From Cochleicola gelatinilyticus (GTDB taxonomy: Bacteria; Bacteroidota; Bacteroidia; Flavobacteriales; Flavobacteriaceae): a DNA stretch of 64,000 bases. A program made the translations under genes and the position numbers. The notes under the pieces were generated by a model. That model saw nothing but the letters and a program-made list of their open reading frames with translations. It had not been told where the DNA came from and made no database searches. Positions 36,864-45,078 of the stretch are shown here, in pieces; the stretch's first letter is position 1; the number at the start of each line of letters is the position of its first letter. Location: NCBI RefSeq assembly GCF_001637325.1, contig NZ_LRXL01000049.1, forward strand, positions 59,571-123,570. Reading direction: 5' to 3'.

Positions 36864-38040
36864 ACGGTCCCGTAACATATTAGTCCTTTTTGGAATTGCC
36901 ATATTATCGGTCTTCTTTATAGAAGTGTCGCGACCAAAACCAATTAATTGGAACCCTAGTTTTACTTCGGAAGATAAAATTCCCTTCGGAAGCCATATTT
37001 TCTTTGAAGAACTAACTGCGCTATTTCAAGATGTCCCAATAGAACGCATAGAAAAAGACCCTTTCGAATTTCTGAAACAACGCACCTACGTTGATAATTC
37101 TGCCTATATTTTTATCAACGACAACCTGTATATCGACGATAAACAACTGGAAGAATTAAAAATTTATGTCGATGCTGGAAACACCGTTTTTATCTCGGCG
37201 CGGGATTTTGGGTATGTCTTCGAAGACTCCCTAAATATTCGTACCGAAGCCAATTACAAACTTATCGAAGAAAGCTTACAACCAACATTTTTTAATACTT
37301 CAGAGAAAAAGAAAGATTCGGTAACCTATAAAAAAGGAGTGTATAAATCGGTATTTACCGTACTAGATACTTTAAAAACAGAAGCGTTGGGTTATTTTAA
37401 AACAGATGCCCCTACCCTACAAGAGCTTAACTTTATTCGATTGCCTTACGGAAAAGGAACTTTCTTATTACATACTCTGCCCGAGACATTTTCGAATTAC
37501 TACCTACTTCACGGGAATGAAACTTATACAGCAGCTGTAGCCTCTTACATTAAAGCCGACCATATTTATTGGGACGGTTACTTAAAATCGGGACGAAAAG
37601 TAGTGACTTCAAAAATGCGTTTTATTTTTAATCAAAAAGTACTTACTTGGAGTTACTATGTACTCATGGCAGGACTGCTATTGTTCGTGATTTTTCGTGG
37701 AAAGAGAGAGCAACGTATTATTGAAGTCGTGGAACCACTGCAGAACACTTCGATAGAATTTACCAAAACTATTGGGGACCTTTATTTTCAACATAAAGAC
37801 TACGGAAACATCATCGCTAAAAAAATTACTTATTTCTTAGAAACCATACGATCCCGCTATTATCTTAACACCGACGAACTGGACGAAACATTTATTAAAC
37901 GTCTCGCCCTAAAAAGTGGAAATAATAAAGAGGAAACCGAAAAATTAATTAAACAAATAAAGTATCTAAAAGAGAAATCGCTTCATAACGAGCAGGACCT
38001 CATTAGGCTTAATAAACTCATTGAAGACTTCAAACTATAA
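36853..38040 (+). CDS. DUF4350-domain membrane protein
   Basis: A 395-residue protein with an N-terminal helix (ILVLFGIAILSVFFIEV) and a second helix at about 265-285 (YYVLMAGLLLFVIFRG). Between them lies the DUF4350 domain, recognisable by the PFGSHIFFEELTALF start and by the Rossmann-like DAGNTVFISARDFG. The tail after residue 290 is helical and cytosolic. DUF4350 proteins are always linked to MoxR/DUF58 clusters, and function has not been shown. It begins 11 bp inside the DUF4129 gene and ends 2 bp before moxR. Confidence 0.83.
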   Translation: MLDKRSRNILVLFGIAILSVFFIEVSRPKPINWNPSFTSEDKIPFGSHIFFEELTALFQDVPIERIEKDPFEFLKQRTYVDNSAYIFINDNLYIDDKQLEELKIYVDAGNTVFISARDFGYVFEDSLNIRTEANYKLIEESLQPTFFNTSEKKKDSVTYKKGVYKSVFTVLDTLKTEALGYFKTDAPTLQELNFIRLPYGKGTFLLHTLPETFSNYYLLHGNETYTAAVASYIKADHIYWDGYLKSGRKVVTSKMRFIFNQKVLTWSYYVLMAGLLLFVIFRGKREQRIIEVVEPLQNTSIEFTKTIGDLYFQHKDYGNIIAKKITYFLETIRSRYYLNTDELDETFIKRLALKSGNNKEETEKLIKQIKYLKEKSLHNEQDLIRLNKLIEDFKL

Positions 38041-38042
38041 CG

Positions 38043-39089
38043 ATGGAAGAACTACACGACAATTCAGAAGAAAACAAAACGACACCAGAGACTCCAATTA
38101 CCCCTAATGAAACTTCCGCACAGGAATTCAAGTCGAGAATCGATTTAACTGCGCTACAAGATGCGGTCGAAAAAATTAAAGGTGAACTTGGTAAAGTGAT
38201 TGTAGGGCAACATCAAATGCTTGAAATGCTTATCATTTCGATATTAAGTGATGGACATTCCTTGATTGAAGGTGTTCCGGGAGTCGCCAAAACAGTAACC
38301 GCTAAATTATTGGCACGTACAATGGATGTGGGTTTTAGTAGAATACAATTTACACCAGACCTCATGCCGAGCGACATTTTAGGAACTTCCATATTCAATG
38401 TAAAAAGTAGCGAGTTTGAATATAAGAAAGGACCCGTTTTTTCGAACATTATTCTTATCGATGAGATCAATCGTGCTCCAGCAAAAACGCAAGCGGCATT
38501 ATTTGAAGTTATGGAAGAACGCCAAATCACGATGGATGGTACCAAATATAAAATGGAAGCTCCGTTTTTGGTTTTTGCCACACAAAACCCCATCGAACAA
38601 GAAGGAACATATGCCCTACCCGAAGCACAATTAGATCGTTTCCTATTTAAAATTAATGTAGACTATCCTTCTTTAGAAGAAGAAATTAAAATCTTAGAAA
38701 ACGAACACCACCGAGAAAACAAACTGGTATTAGACACAATTCAACCCGTACTAACTGCAGCGCAAATTGCCGAATACCAAAGAACTATTAAAAAAATTAT
38801 AATCGAAGACAATCTGTTGCGCTATATTGCTTCAATCGTTGACAATACTCGCTCCAATGCAAATCTGTACTTAGGAGCTTCACCTCGGGCTTCTTTAGCA
38901 ATTATGAATGCATCGAAAGCTGCAGCAGCAATCAACGGACGTGATTTTGTTACACCAGACGATATTAAAAAAGTAACTCCGTCGATATTGCGCCACCGAA
39001 TGATGCTTACTCCAGAACGAGAAATGGAAGGCACCACAACCGATAAAGTAGTACAGCAAATTCTAGAAGCGATCGAAATTCCTAGATAA
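38043..39089 (+). CDS. MoxR-family AAA+ ATPase
   Basis: A 348-residue AAA+ ATPase. Walker A is GVPGVAKT, Walker B is ILIDEINRAP, sensor 1 is ATQNPIEQEGTYALPEAQ, followed by LDRFLF (arginine finger region). The N-terminal 40 residues are poorly conserved and acidic. MoxR proteins act as chaperones that load or activate partner proteins, in particular DUF58/VWA-like proteins. Here the DUF58 gene follows 74 bp downstream, after a short AT-rich spacer with TAATC-type repeats. It is probably one transcript from SpoIIM onwards. Confidence 0.95.
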   Translation: MEELHDNSEENKTTPETPITPNETSAQEFKSRIDLTALQDAVEKIKGELGKVIVGQHQMLEMLIISILSDGHSLIEGVPGVAKTVTAKLLARTMDVGFSRIQFTPDLMPSDILGTSIFNVKSSEFEYKKGPVFSNIILIDEINRAPAKTQAALFEVMEERQITMDGTKYKMEAPFLVFATQNPIEQEGTYALPEAQLDRFLFKINVDYPSLEEEIKILENEHHRENKLVLDTIQPVLTAAQIAEYQRTIKKIIIEDNLLRYIASIVDNTRSNANLYLGASPRASLAIMNASKAAAAINGRDFVTPDDIKKVTPSILRHRMMLTPEREMEGTTTDKVVQQILEAIEIPR

Positions 39090-39163
39090 CATGAAGATTG
39101 AACCGCAGAATTAATAAGAAATATTCATCCTAATCATTAATCTCTAATCCCTAATTTTAATAA

Positions 39164-40498
39164 ATGAAACCCTTTCTTAAAAGTATCTATCTGCAAAAAC
39201 GCTTTTTTATCGCCTTCTTCGGTATTGCGGTACTATTCGTATTTGCTTACTTTTTTGAAAACATTTTCGGAATCACAAAAATTTTCTTCGGAATTCTCAT
39301 GGCACTGCTCGCCTTCGATGTGCTGTTGTTGTATCGCAACGAAATTGGTATTCAAGCAAATAGAATACTACCAGAAAAATTATCTAATGGAGATGATAAT
39401 ACGATCGAACTAACAGCAACCAATCGGTTTCAGTTCCCAGTATCACTCAAAATTATAGATGAACTTCCGGTACAATGGCAACAAAGGGATTTCACTATTC
39501 ATTCAGTTTTAAAGCCTTCCGAAGCAAAGAAATTTACCTATACCGTACGCCCTACCGAACGCGGTGAATATCACTTTGGGAACCTCAATATCTTTTCATC
39601 ATCACTTTTAGGCTTGGTCGCAAGAAGACAGCAATTTTCTGCCGAAGCGATGGTGCCTAACTATCCGTCGTTTCTGCAATTAAAAAAATACGATTTTATC
39701 GCCTTTACCAATAAATTGAGGTTATTCGGACTTAAAAAAATTCGGCGCATTGGGCACACAATGGAGTTCGAACAGATAAAAGAATACATTCCAGGAGATG
39801 ATGTGCGAAATATTAATTGGAAAGCCACCGCAAAGCGAAATGAGGTGATGGTGAATCAGTTTCAAGACGAAAAATCACAACCAGTTTATTCGGTGATCGA
39901 TAAGGGTCGTGTAATGAAAATGCCGTTTCACCAGCTGAGTTTATTAGATTATGCCATTAATGCCACGCTTGTTATTTCGAATATTGTACTAAAAAAACAC
40001 GACAAAGCTGGTATGTTTACCTTTTCTCGAAAGGTTGAGGATCGTGTCGTGGCCAAACGAAGAAAAGCACAAATGCATCTTATTTTGGAAACACTATACA
40101 ATGTAGAAACCGATTTTTCTGAAAGTGATTTCTCTCGTTTGTATATCGATATTAAGCGTCAAATAAAGCAACGCAGTCTGTTTTTACTCTACACCAATTT
40201 TGAAACGATGGATGCACTGCACCGCCAATTGGCGTATTTACAAGCTATTAATAAAATTCATTTGTTAGTGGTGATTCTTTTTGAAAATACCGAATTACAA
40301 ACATTCTTATCGAAACCTGCCAAAGACACCCACGGCATTTTTGAAAAAACCATCGCAGAGAAATTTGTTTTCGAAAAAAAACTTATTGTAAACGAATTAC
40401 ATAAATACGGTATTCAAACCATTTTAACTGCTCCCGAAAACCTTACTGTAAATACCATTAATAAATATTTAGAGATAAAAGCAAGAGGACTTTTATAA
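39164..40498 (+). CDS. DUF58-domain protein (VWA-like partner of MoxR)
   Basis: A 444-residue protein. Two hydrophobic segments lie at about residues 14-50, then an Ig-like region (to about 190), and then the DUF58 core with EFEQIKEYIPGDDVRNINWK, the family signature, at about residue 205. The following part has a VWA-like fold (VYSVIDKGRVM in place of a full MIDAS DxSxS). The degenerate first MIDAS motif is usual for the DUF58 branch. It should be the client or partner of the MoxR ATPase. It ends the cluster, followed by the repeat-rich intergenic region. Confidence 0.9.
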   Translation: MKPFLKSIYLQKRFFIAFFGIAVLFVFAYFFENIFGITKIFFGILMALLAFDVLLLYRNEIGIQANRILPEKLSNGDDNTIELTATNRFQFPVSLKIIDELPVQWQQRDFTIHSVLKPSEAKKFTYTVRPTERGEYHFGNLNIFSSSLLGLVARRQQFSAEAMVPNYPSFLQLKKYDFIAFTNKLRLFGLKKIRRIGHTMEFEQIKEYIPGDDVRNINWKATAKRNEVMVNQFQDEKSQPVYSVIDKGRVMKMPFHQLSLLDYAINATLVISNIVLKKHDKAGMFTFSRKVEDRVVAKRRKAQMHLILETLYNVETDFSESDFSRLYIDIKRQIKQRSLFLLYTNFETMDALHRQLAYLQAINKIHLLVVILFENTELQTFLSKPAKDTHGIFEKTIAEKFVFEKKLIVNELHKYGIQTILTAPENLTVNTINKYLEIKARGLL

Positions 40499-40634
40499 CT
40501 TATAATTCTCATCTATCGGGGAACACTTGTTCTAATTGCTACTCATAGGGTTTCTGGTACCCTCTCATTACCTTTAAGTATCGTATTGCATTATATTCCT
40601 TATTCCTTATTTTATATTTTTACATCTTCATTTG

Positions 40635-40693
40635 CACTTCGACAGGCTCAGTGTGACAGCATCAATTTAGTTGGCTTTTTCTATTATTTCTTC
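40635..40693 (+). repeat. 59-bp intergenic repeat, copy 1
   Basis: Starts CACTTCGACAGGCTCAGTGT and ends CTATTATTTCTTC. Differs from copy 2 by a single base (AATTTAG against AATCTAG). The first 26 bases resemble a scattered intergenic repeat that I recall from flavobacterial genomes. Confidence 0.88.
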
Positions 40694-40761
40694 TTCCTTA
40701 TCTCTTATTGCTTATTCATTATTCCATATTCAATGCTCATTGTTCATTACATTTTCATACC

Positions 40762-40820
40762 CACTTCGACAGGCTCAGTGTGACAGCATCAATCTAGTTG
40801 GCTTTTTCTATTATTTCTTC
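40762..40820 (+). repeat. 59-bp intergenic repeat, copy 2
   Basis: Direct repeat of copy 1, 127 bp downstream in the same orientation, with one mismatch over 59 bases. The spacing and near identity suggest recent duplication. Confidence 0.88.
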
Positions 40821-40979
40821 TCTCTTATTCCTTACTCCTTATTCATTATTCATTAATCATTAGTCATTATTTTACATTTCACTCTACGAATTCAACGATT
40901 GGGTTAGTTGTATTACTTCGGAAACATTTTCTGTGGCATATTTGTTTCAGAAATAAATAACTTCTTAAAAACAACAGAT

Positions 40980-41396
40980 ATGAAAACAATCATCACACTC
41001 GCATTACTTATTACTACATTTATTATGAAAGCGCAAGTCACTTCTGAAGGAACTACAATTACAGTAATGGTTCCTATTCAAAGCTCTAAGGGAAGTGTTC
41101 TAATCGGACTCTATGATTCTCAAGAGAATTTTCTAAAAAAACCCCAGCAAACTGTAGAAGGAATTATAAAAAATGGAAAAGCAACTGCCACATTTACAAA
41201 TGTTCTTGAAGGTACTTATGGAATTACTTTATTCCACGACAAAAACAGCAACAAACAAATGGACTTTGAGCCCAATGGAATGCCTAAAGAACCTTATGGA
41301 GTTTCTAACAATGTTATGAGTTTCGGTCCTCCGCAATGGGAAACCGCTAAATTTGAAGTAGGAAAAAAAGCATTAGAACTTGAAATTAGAATGTAA
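40980..41396 (+). CDS. DUF2141 secreted protein
   Basis: A 138-residue protein with a signal peptide (ends near IMKAQ) and the DUF2141 pattern: VPIQSSKGSVLIGLYDS, GTYGITLFHDKNSNKQMDF and EPYGVSNN. The DKNSNKQMDF loop looks like a calcium- or metal-binding turn with DxNxNxxxD spacing. The start ATG 40980 gives a proper signal peptide, and an upstream in-frame extension does not. The role of DUF2141 is not known. It has its own terminator at 41413, so it is a single-gene transcript. Confidence 0.9.
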   Translation: MKTIITLALLITTFIMKAQVTSEGTTITVMVPIQSSKGSVLIGLYDSQENFLKKPQQTVEGIIKNGKATATFTNVLEGTYGITLFHDKNSNKQMDFEPNGMPKEPYGVSNNVMSFGPPQWETAKFEVGKKALELEIRM

Positions 41397-41412
41397 ATTT
41401 TAAAACCAATTT

Positions 41413-41449
41413 AAAACGATGCAGTATGTCTAAAAGCTGCATCGTTTTT
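41413..41449 (+). terminator. Rho-independent terminator after the DUF2141 gene
   Basis: A 12-bp perfect stem AAAACGATGCAG/CTGCATCGTTTT with a 12-nt loop is followed by T. It separates this gene from oxyR. Confidence 0.88.
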
Positions 41450-41506
41450 AGATCGATAAAATCTTTATTAAAGTAGTCTACTATAAGTTATACTGATTGA
41501 ATTTTG

Positions 41507-41514
41507 TATCTTTG
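41507..41514 (+). promoter_or_regulatory. Candidate -7 promoter element for oxyR
   Basis: TATCTTTG matches TAnnTTTG and lies 22 nt upstream of the ATG at 41537. It supports that start and argues against the in-frame codon at 41504, which would lie inside the promoter. Confidence 0.6.
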
Positions 41515-41536
41515 GTCGTTCAAATTAGTGTTCTTT

Positions 41537-42478
41537 ATGACTATTACACAATTAAAATATGTGCTTGCTGTAGCCGAGCATCAAAATTTTACAAAAGCCG
41601 CTCAAAAAACCTTTGTTACGCAGCCTACTTTAAGTATGCAGATTCAGAAATTGGAAGATGAGTTGGATATTCAGATCTTCGATCGAAGCAAAAAACCGAT
41701 CGAACTTACTTCCATCGGAAAAAAGATTGTAGAACAAGCCCATCATATTGTAAATGAAGCCGACCGCATGCAAGATGTGGTAGATCAAGACAAGGGTTTT
41801 ATTGGTGGTGAATTTAAATTAGGAATTATCCCTACAATTACCCCAACATTATTACCAATGTTTCTAAAAACTTTCACTACAAAGTTTCCGAAAGTACATC
41901 TAAAGATCGAAGAACTCAATACAGACGATATTATCACTAAAATTAATGAAGGGCATTTGGATGCTGCCATTGCAGCGACACCTCTATATCAAGATAAAAT
42001 TAAAGAGCGTGTTTTATATTATGAGCCTTTTGTAGGTTATATTCCAGCAACACATCGTTTGGCAGAAAAGAAAAAAATAGACAGTGTAGATTTAGAAATT
42101 GAAGATATTTTATTGTTAGAAGACGGACATTGTTTTAGAGATGGAGTGGTAAATCTATGCAAAGCATCTAAATTAAGTGTAGATGATAAATTTCAATTAG
42201 AAAGTGGAAGTTTCGAGACCCTTATAAAACTTTCTGACGAAGGTTTGGGCATGACACTACTGCCTTACCTGCATACATTAGATGTAAAAGAACATCAAAA
42301 TAAGAATCTACGCTATTTTAATGAACCTTCTCCAGCACGTGAAGTAAGTATTATTTATAGTAAAAGTGAATTAAAATTACAAATTATTAATGCGCTGTAC
42401 GATACTATCGCCAGCGTTGTGCGAGGCGCAATCGCCTTTCAAGATGTAAAAATAATAAGCCCCGTAAAAGCGAAGTAA
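41537..42478 (+). CDS. oxyR: OxyR-type LysR peroxide sensor
   Basis: A 313-residue LysR regulator. The N-terminal winged helix reads MTITQLKYVLAVAEHQNFTK with TQPTLSMQIQKLE as the recognition helix. The redox pair is at C199 and C208 (DGHCFRDGVVNLCK), the same numbers as the disulfide pair of E. coli OxyR. On hydrogen peroxide the two should form a disulfide and switch on antioxidant genes, of which dps in this window is a candidate. It has its own promoter and a strong terminator at 42491-42523. Confidence 0.94.
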   Translation: MTITQLKYVLAVAEHQNFTKAAQKTFVTQPTLSMQIQKLEDELDIQIFDRSKKPIELTSIGKKIVEQAHHIVNEADRMQDVVDQDKGFIGGEFKLGIIPTITPTLLPMFLKTFTTKFPKVHLKIEELNTDDIITKINEGHLDAAIAATPLYQDKIKERVLYYEPFVGYIPATHRLAEKKKIDSVDLEIEDILLLEDGHCFRDGVVNLCKASKLSVDDKFQLESGSFETLIKLSDEGLGMTLLPYLHTLDVKEHQNKNLRYFNEPSPAREVSIIYSKSELKLQIINALYDTIASVVRGAIAFQDVKIISPVKAK

Positions 42479-42490
42479 AAATCTAAAATT

Positions 42491-42523
42491 AAAAAATGCC
42501 TCTTTAAAGGAGGCATTTTTTTT
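42491..42523. terminator. Bidirectional terminator between oxyR and the small convergent gene
   Basis: Stem ATGCCTC/GAGGCAT with a short loop, A run on the left and T run on the right, so it can work in both directions. The stop codon of the minus-strand gene at 42522 lies in its T run. Confidence 0.87.
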
Positions 42524-42719
42524 ATGTTTTAAGGTAAATTAGACATTGGTTTAATTGTGGGTGTTTTTTAATAAGTAGATCAACCCAAATCTTTAATTCC
42601 TCTATTTCGTAAGGAAGGAGTCGAGTAAGTGCTTTTTTTAACTCTTTACAAAATAAGTTTACATCGAAGCTTACTTTAGATAGCACGGCTTTCGTGTAAT
42701 CAAACATCGCTCTAGCCAT
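42522..42719 (-). CDS. Small conserved flavobacterial protein, 65 residues, unknown function
   Basis: A 65-residue soluble protein starting MARAMFDYTKAVLSKVSF and containing LFCKELKKALTRLLPYEIEEL. I recall near-identical small proteins in other flavobacterial genomes, which supports it as real. It is helical and rich in Leu and Lys with two cysteines. No motif for binding or catalysis is visible. It shares a bidirectional terminator with oxyR and has a 124-bp leader region before the AIM24 gene. Function unknown. Confidence 0.72.
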   Translation of the reverse strand: MARAMFDYTKAVLSKVSFDVNLFCKELKKALTRLLPYEIEELKIWVDLLIKKHPQLNQCLIYLKT

Positions 42720-42843
42720 AGTTAAATTGAATTTAATTATTAGTTAAGTAGCTTTCTTCTATACGCGTGTCTTTTAAAAATTAAGTTCTTTAAAAATAAC
42801 GAAATATTTTGACATTTTATCGACAAACAGTTTATTTTATATG

Positions 42844-43644
42844 TTAAAATCTATTATCGCCATCTAATAGGTCTCCTAACCCACCTAGAATACTGCCTTC
42901 GCCTTTATCTTTTCCTCCTCCTTTTGGTGCTGCTGCCCATACTCTTTTTGCCAATCTACTAAACGGTAATGATTGAATATATACTGTTCCGGGTCCAGTG
43001 AGTGTTGCATAGAAAAAACCTTCACCACCAAAGAGCGTATTTTTTATTCCTCCAATAAATTCAATGTCGTAATGTACGCTGTGATCGAATCCAATTATAC
43101 AACCAGTGTCTACTTTCATGGTTTCTCCAGGCGCCAGTTCTTTTACAGCTGTGGTTCCTCCTGCATGAACAAACGCCATTCCATTACCTTCCAGCTTTTG
43201 CATAATAAATCCCTCACCTCCAAATAAACCTCTACCCAGTTTTTTTGAAAATTCAATTCCAATAGATACTCCTTTCGCCGCACAGAGAAAGGCATCTTTT
43301 TGACACACAAATTTTCCGTTGAAACGGGTAAGATCGATCGCAATAATTTTCCCAGGATAAGGAGCCGCAAAACTTACTCGCTTTTTACCAGGTATTGTGT
43401 TATAGAACATCGTCATAAATAAACTTTCTCCGGTAAGCAATCGTTTTCCAGCTCCAAATATCTTACCCATAACACTGGTGTCTTTCGCAGAACCATCTCC
43501 GAAGATTGTTTCCATTTTAATACCATTGTCCATCATCATAAAACTACCAGCTTCCGCTATTACTCCTTCATTCGGATCCAGTTCAATTTCTACGTATTGC
43601 ATTTCCTCTCCGTAGATAACATAATCTATTTCGTGTGCATTCAT
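42844..43644 (-). CDS. AIM24 / TIGR00266-family protein
   Basis: A 266-residue protein of the TIGR00266 (AIM24) family: beta-rich, with glycine-rich repeats such as EAGSFMMMDNG, GKIFGAGKRLLTGESLF, GLFGGEGFIMQKLEGNG and NTLFGGEGFFYATLTGPG. These are three turns of a jelly-roll. A short Gly/Lys-rich tail (PKGGGKDKGEG) ends it. Function is not settled in bacteria. The start is set at ATG 43644 (MNAHEIDYVIYGEE), since the longer frame begins with TTG two codons upstream. Confidence 0.9.
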   Translation of the reverse strand: MNAHEIDYVIYGEEMQYVEIELDPNEGVIAEAGSFMMMDNGIKMETIFGDGSAKDTSVMGKIFGAGKRLLTGESLFMTMFYNTIPGKKRVSFAAPYPGKIIAIDLTRFNGKFVCQKDAFLCAAKGVSIGIEFSKKLGRGLFGGEGFIMQKLEGNGMAFVHAGGTTAVKELAPGETMKVDTGCIIGFDHSVHYDIEFIGGIKNTLFGGEGFFYATLTGPGTVYIQSLPFSRLAKRVWAAAPKGGGKDKGEGSILGGLGDLLDGDNRF

Positions 43645-43699
43645 TTTCAAAAAATTTTATAAGGTTACTTGCTTATAGGTTGAAGAAATACAAAAAATG

Positions 43700-44287
43700 T
43701 TACAGTCGATATCCTACCCCTATCTTAAAAAGGTTGACGTTTCTGTTATATTTTAAATCGGGAAGGTTTCCGTCGTAGGAAACTTTCAAAAAATCGTACT
43801 GAATCTGAGCATAGAACCTATCGGTTATATCATACGCTAAAGAAGCATTCACATTTACACCCTCATTAGATTGGGTAGTATCTATCGGTTCAGGAAAATT
43901 AGGATCTGTGAATTCATTTCTAGCTACATGAAAAACGAGAATGCTATACCCAATACCCAAAGCCGGATGAAATTTTGGTATAGCTTCAGAATCTAACGCG
44001 ACAAAAACACGTGGTTGTATAAATAAAGCAAACACATTAAAACCCTGAACGCGACGTTCTTTAGAACTTGTCAACGCACCAAGATCTAAAGAAGCACCAA
44101 AGTCGAAAGAACGAGCATCTGCAAAAATATATTTCACACCAAGATTGGCAATTCCATTGTAATTTCGTCCTACAAAATTATCGTCTACAGGAAGTGGGTA
44201 ACTTACTTCCAAACTCAAATTAGAATTTTGAGCATGCATGAATGCACTTATAAAAAGGAATAGATAAAAATTTAAAATAACTTTCAT
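43700..44287 (-). CDS. Small outer-membrane beta-barrel protein
   Basis: A 195-residue protein with a signal peptide ending at MHAQ and alternating beta strands throughout (LSLEVSYPLPV, GIANLGVKYIFA, SFDFGASLDLGAL, FALFIQPRVFVAL). It ends in KIGVGYRL, close to a barrel-insertion signal. It probably has eight strands and sits in the outer membrane, like the many OmpA-like or opacity-type proteins of Bacteroidota. No peptidoglycan-binding domain follows. Function unknown. Confidence 0.77.
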   Translation of the reverse strand: MKVILNFYLFLFISAFMHAQNSNLSLEVSYPLPVDDNFVGRNYNGIANLGVKYIFADARSFDFGASLDLGALTSSKERRVQGFNVFALFIQPRVFVALDSEAIPKFHPALGIGYSILVFHVARNEFTDPNFPEPIDTTQSNEGVNVNASLAYDITDRFYAQIQYDFLKVSYDGNLPDLKYNRNVNLFKIGVGYRL

Positions 44288-44361
44288 AATTGCATTTTAA
44301 TAAGAGGAATCCTGCTTAAAATTTATAAAAACGAATTAATAAACCTATTAATTATTAAAGA

Positions 44362-44823
44362 CTATTTATTCCCTTTTTTCTTAATAGTCCATTCAAAATC
44401 AAACTGTGATACCGTCACACCATCAGAATTTACTCCAATAGCTTTCATCCAAATCGTTTGTCCTTCTCCTGTAGCAACCGTTTTTGATATCGCTTCAGAA
44501 ACTAGGTGTCCATCATTACACGTAAATGTAATTCGTCCTGTTGCCTTCTTGGTGAATGTGGCCTTATTATTAGCAACCAACATAGAGATACGCTCATTAC
44601 TCTCTTTAATTTTTGCCATTACCATAGCTCCAGTACTTAGTTCTGCCGCCATCCCTTGAACCGCCCAAAACATCGATTTAAAGGGATTCTGATTAATCCA
44701 TCGATGCTTCACAGAAGTAACGCAAGCAGTTTCAGAAATAGATTTTACTCGAACACCAGTAAAAAACGCAGAAGGTAATTTAAACAATAAGAATGTATTG
44801 ATATTACTAGGAGACAACGCCAT
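44362..44823 (-). CDS. DUF4442 hotdog-fold thioesterase-like protein
   Basis: A 153-residue protein with the DUF4442 pattern: a hydrophobic start (FKLPSAFFTGVRV), KHRWINQNPFKSMFWAVQGMAAEL and a final QFDFEWTIKKK. The N-F-K-S-M-F-W-A-x-Q-G-M-A-A-E helix corresponds to the hotdog central helix of the PaaI-like thioesterases. It may hydrolyse an acyl-CoA, but a general base cannot be picked with certainty. It stands alone between a barrel gene and the intergenic structured element. Confidence 0.83.
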   Translation of the reverse strand: MALSPSNINTFLLFKLPSAFFTGVRVKSISETACVTSVKHRWINQNPFKSMFWAVQGMAAELSTGAMVMAKIKESNERISMLVANNKATFTKKATGRITFTCNDGHLVSEAISKTVATGEGQTIWMKAIGVNSDGVTVSQFDFEWTIKKKGNK

Positions 44824-44881
44824 GTTTATTTTTTCAACGAAGATAATTAAATCTAAATTATAATAAAGATATTTAGGGCAA

Positions 44882-44935
44882 GACCTGTTTTCACTCTCGT
44901 TACAACAGGTCGGGCTATCCGCGCTACACGGTAGC
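44882..44935. other. Structured intergenic element (two hairpins)
   Basis: In the 255-bp space between the DUF4442 and DUF4870 genes, GACCTGTT (44882-44889) pairs with AACAGGTC (44904-44911), and GCTAC (44923-44927) pairs with GTAGC (44931-44935) across an ACG loop. The GC content is clearly above that of the surroundings. It could be a small RNA or a scattered repeat, as I recall similar wording in other flavobacterial intergenic regions. Strand not determined. Confidence 0.5.
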
Positions 44936-45017
44936 TTGCTTCTATCCCTCTTGCAATTTTAACTGGAAACGCTTCATTTTATGAACGGTTCAATTTGTTA
45001 AAAAAATGTTAATTATA

Positions 45018-45038
45018 GTACTATGCGTAACATACTAC
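45018..45038. promoter_or_regulatory. Imperfect palindrome, candidate PadR operator
   Basis: GTACTATG-CGTAA-CATACTAC, with one mismatch in the inverted 8-bp arms. It lies just upstream of the -7 element at 45052 and so covers the -33 region of the DUF4870-PadR-PspC operon. A PadR protein is encoded in that operon, and PadR sites are often palindromes with ATG/CAT arms. Binding is inferred. Confidence 0.45.
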
Positions 45039-45051
45039 CTTTTTTAAGACA

Positions 45052-45059
45052 TATATTTG
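45052..45059 (+). promoter_or_regulatory. Candidate -7 promoter element for the PadR-PspC operon
   Basis: TATATTTG matches TAnnTTTG and lies 19 nt before the DUF4870 start. No -33 TTG is seen in the expected place, which is occupied by the palindrome. Confidence 0.57.
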
Positions 45060-45078
45060 TATAAGAAATTAATAAACT

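Larger units (their letters stand above)
40499..40979. other. 481-bp repeat-rich intergenic region
   Basis: No credible gene is seen. The region holds two near-identical 59-bp units (listed separately) set in AT-rich, low-complexity DNA built from TTATTC, CATTA and CTTATTC runs. Two short open frames across it are produced by the repeat itself and share no family traits. Such stretches in flavobacterial genomes look like scattered intergenic repeats. Confidence 0.75.

Noticed and set aside
40586..40856. Two short plus-strand open frames
   Set aside because: They arise from the 59-bp repeat and low-complexity DNA. Their translations repeat each other and have no start-site or family support.
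41413..41449. Operator for OxyR
   Set aside because: The stem with T run is a better fit to the terminator of the DUF2141 gene. No LysR T-N11-A box is clearly centred there.
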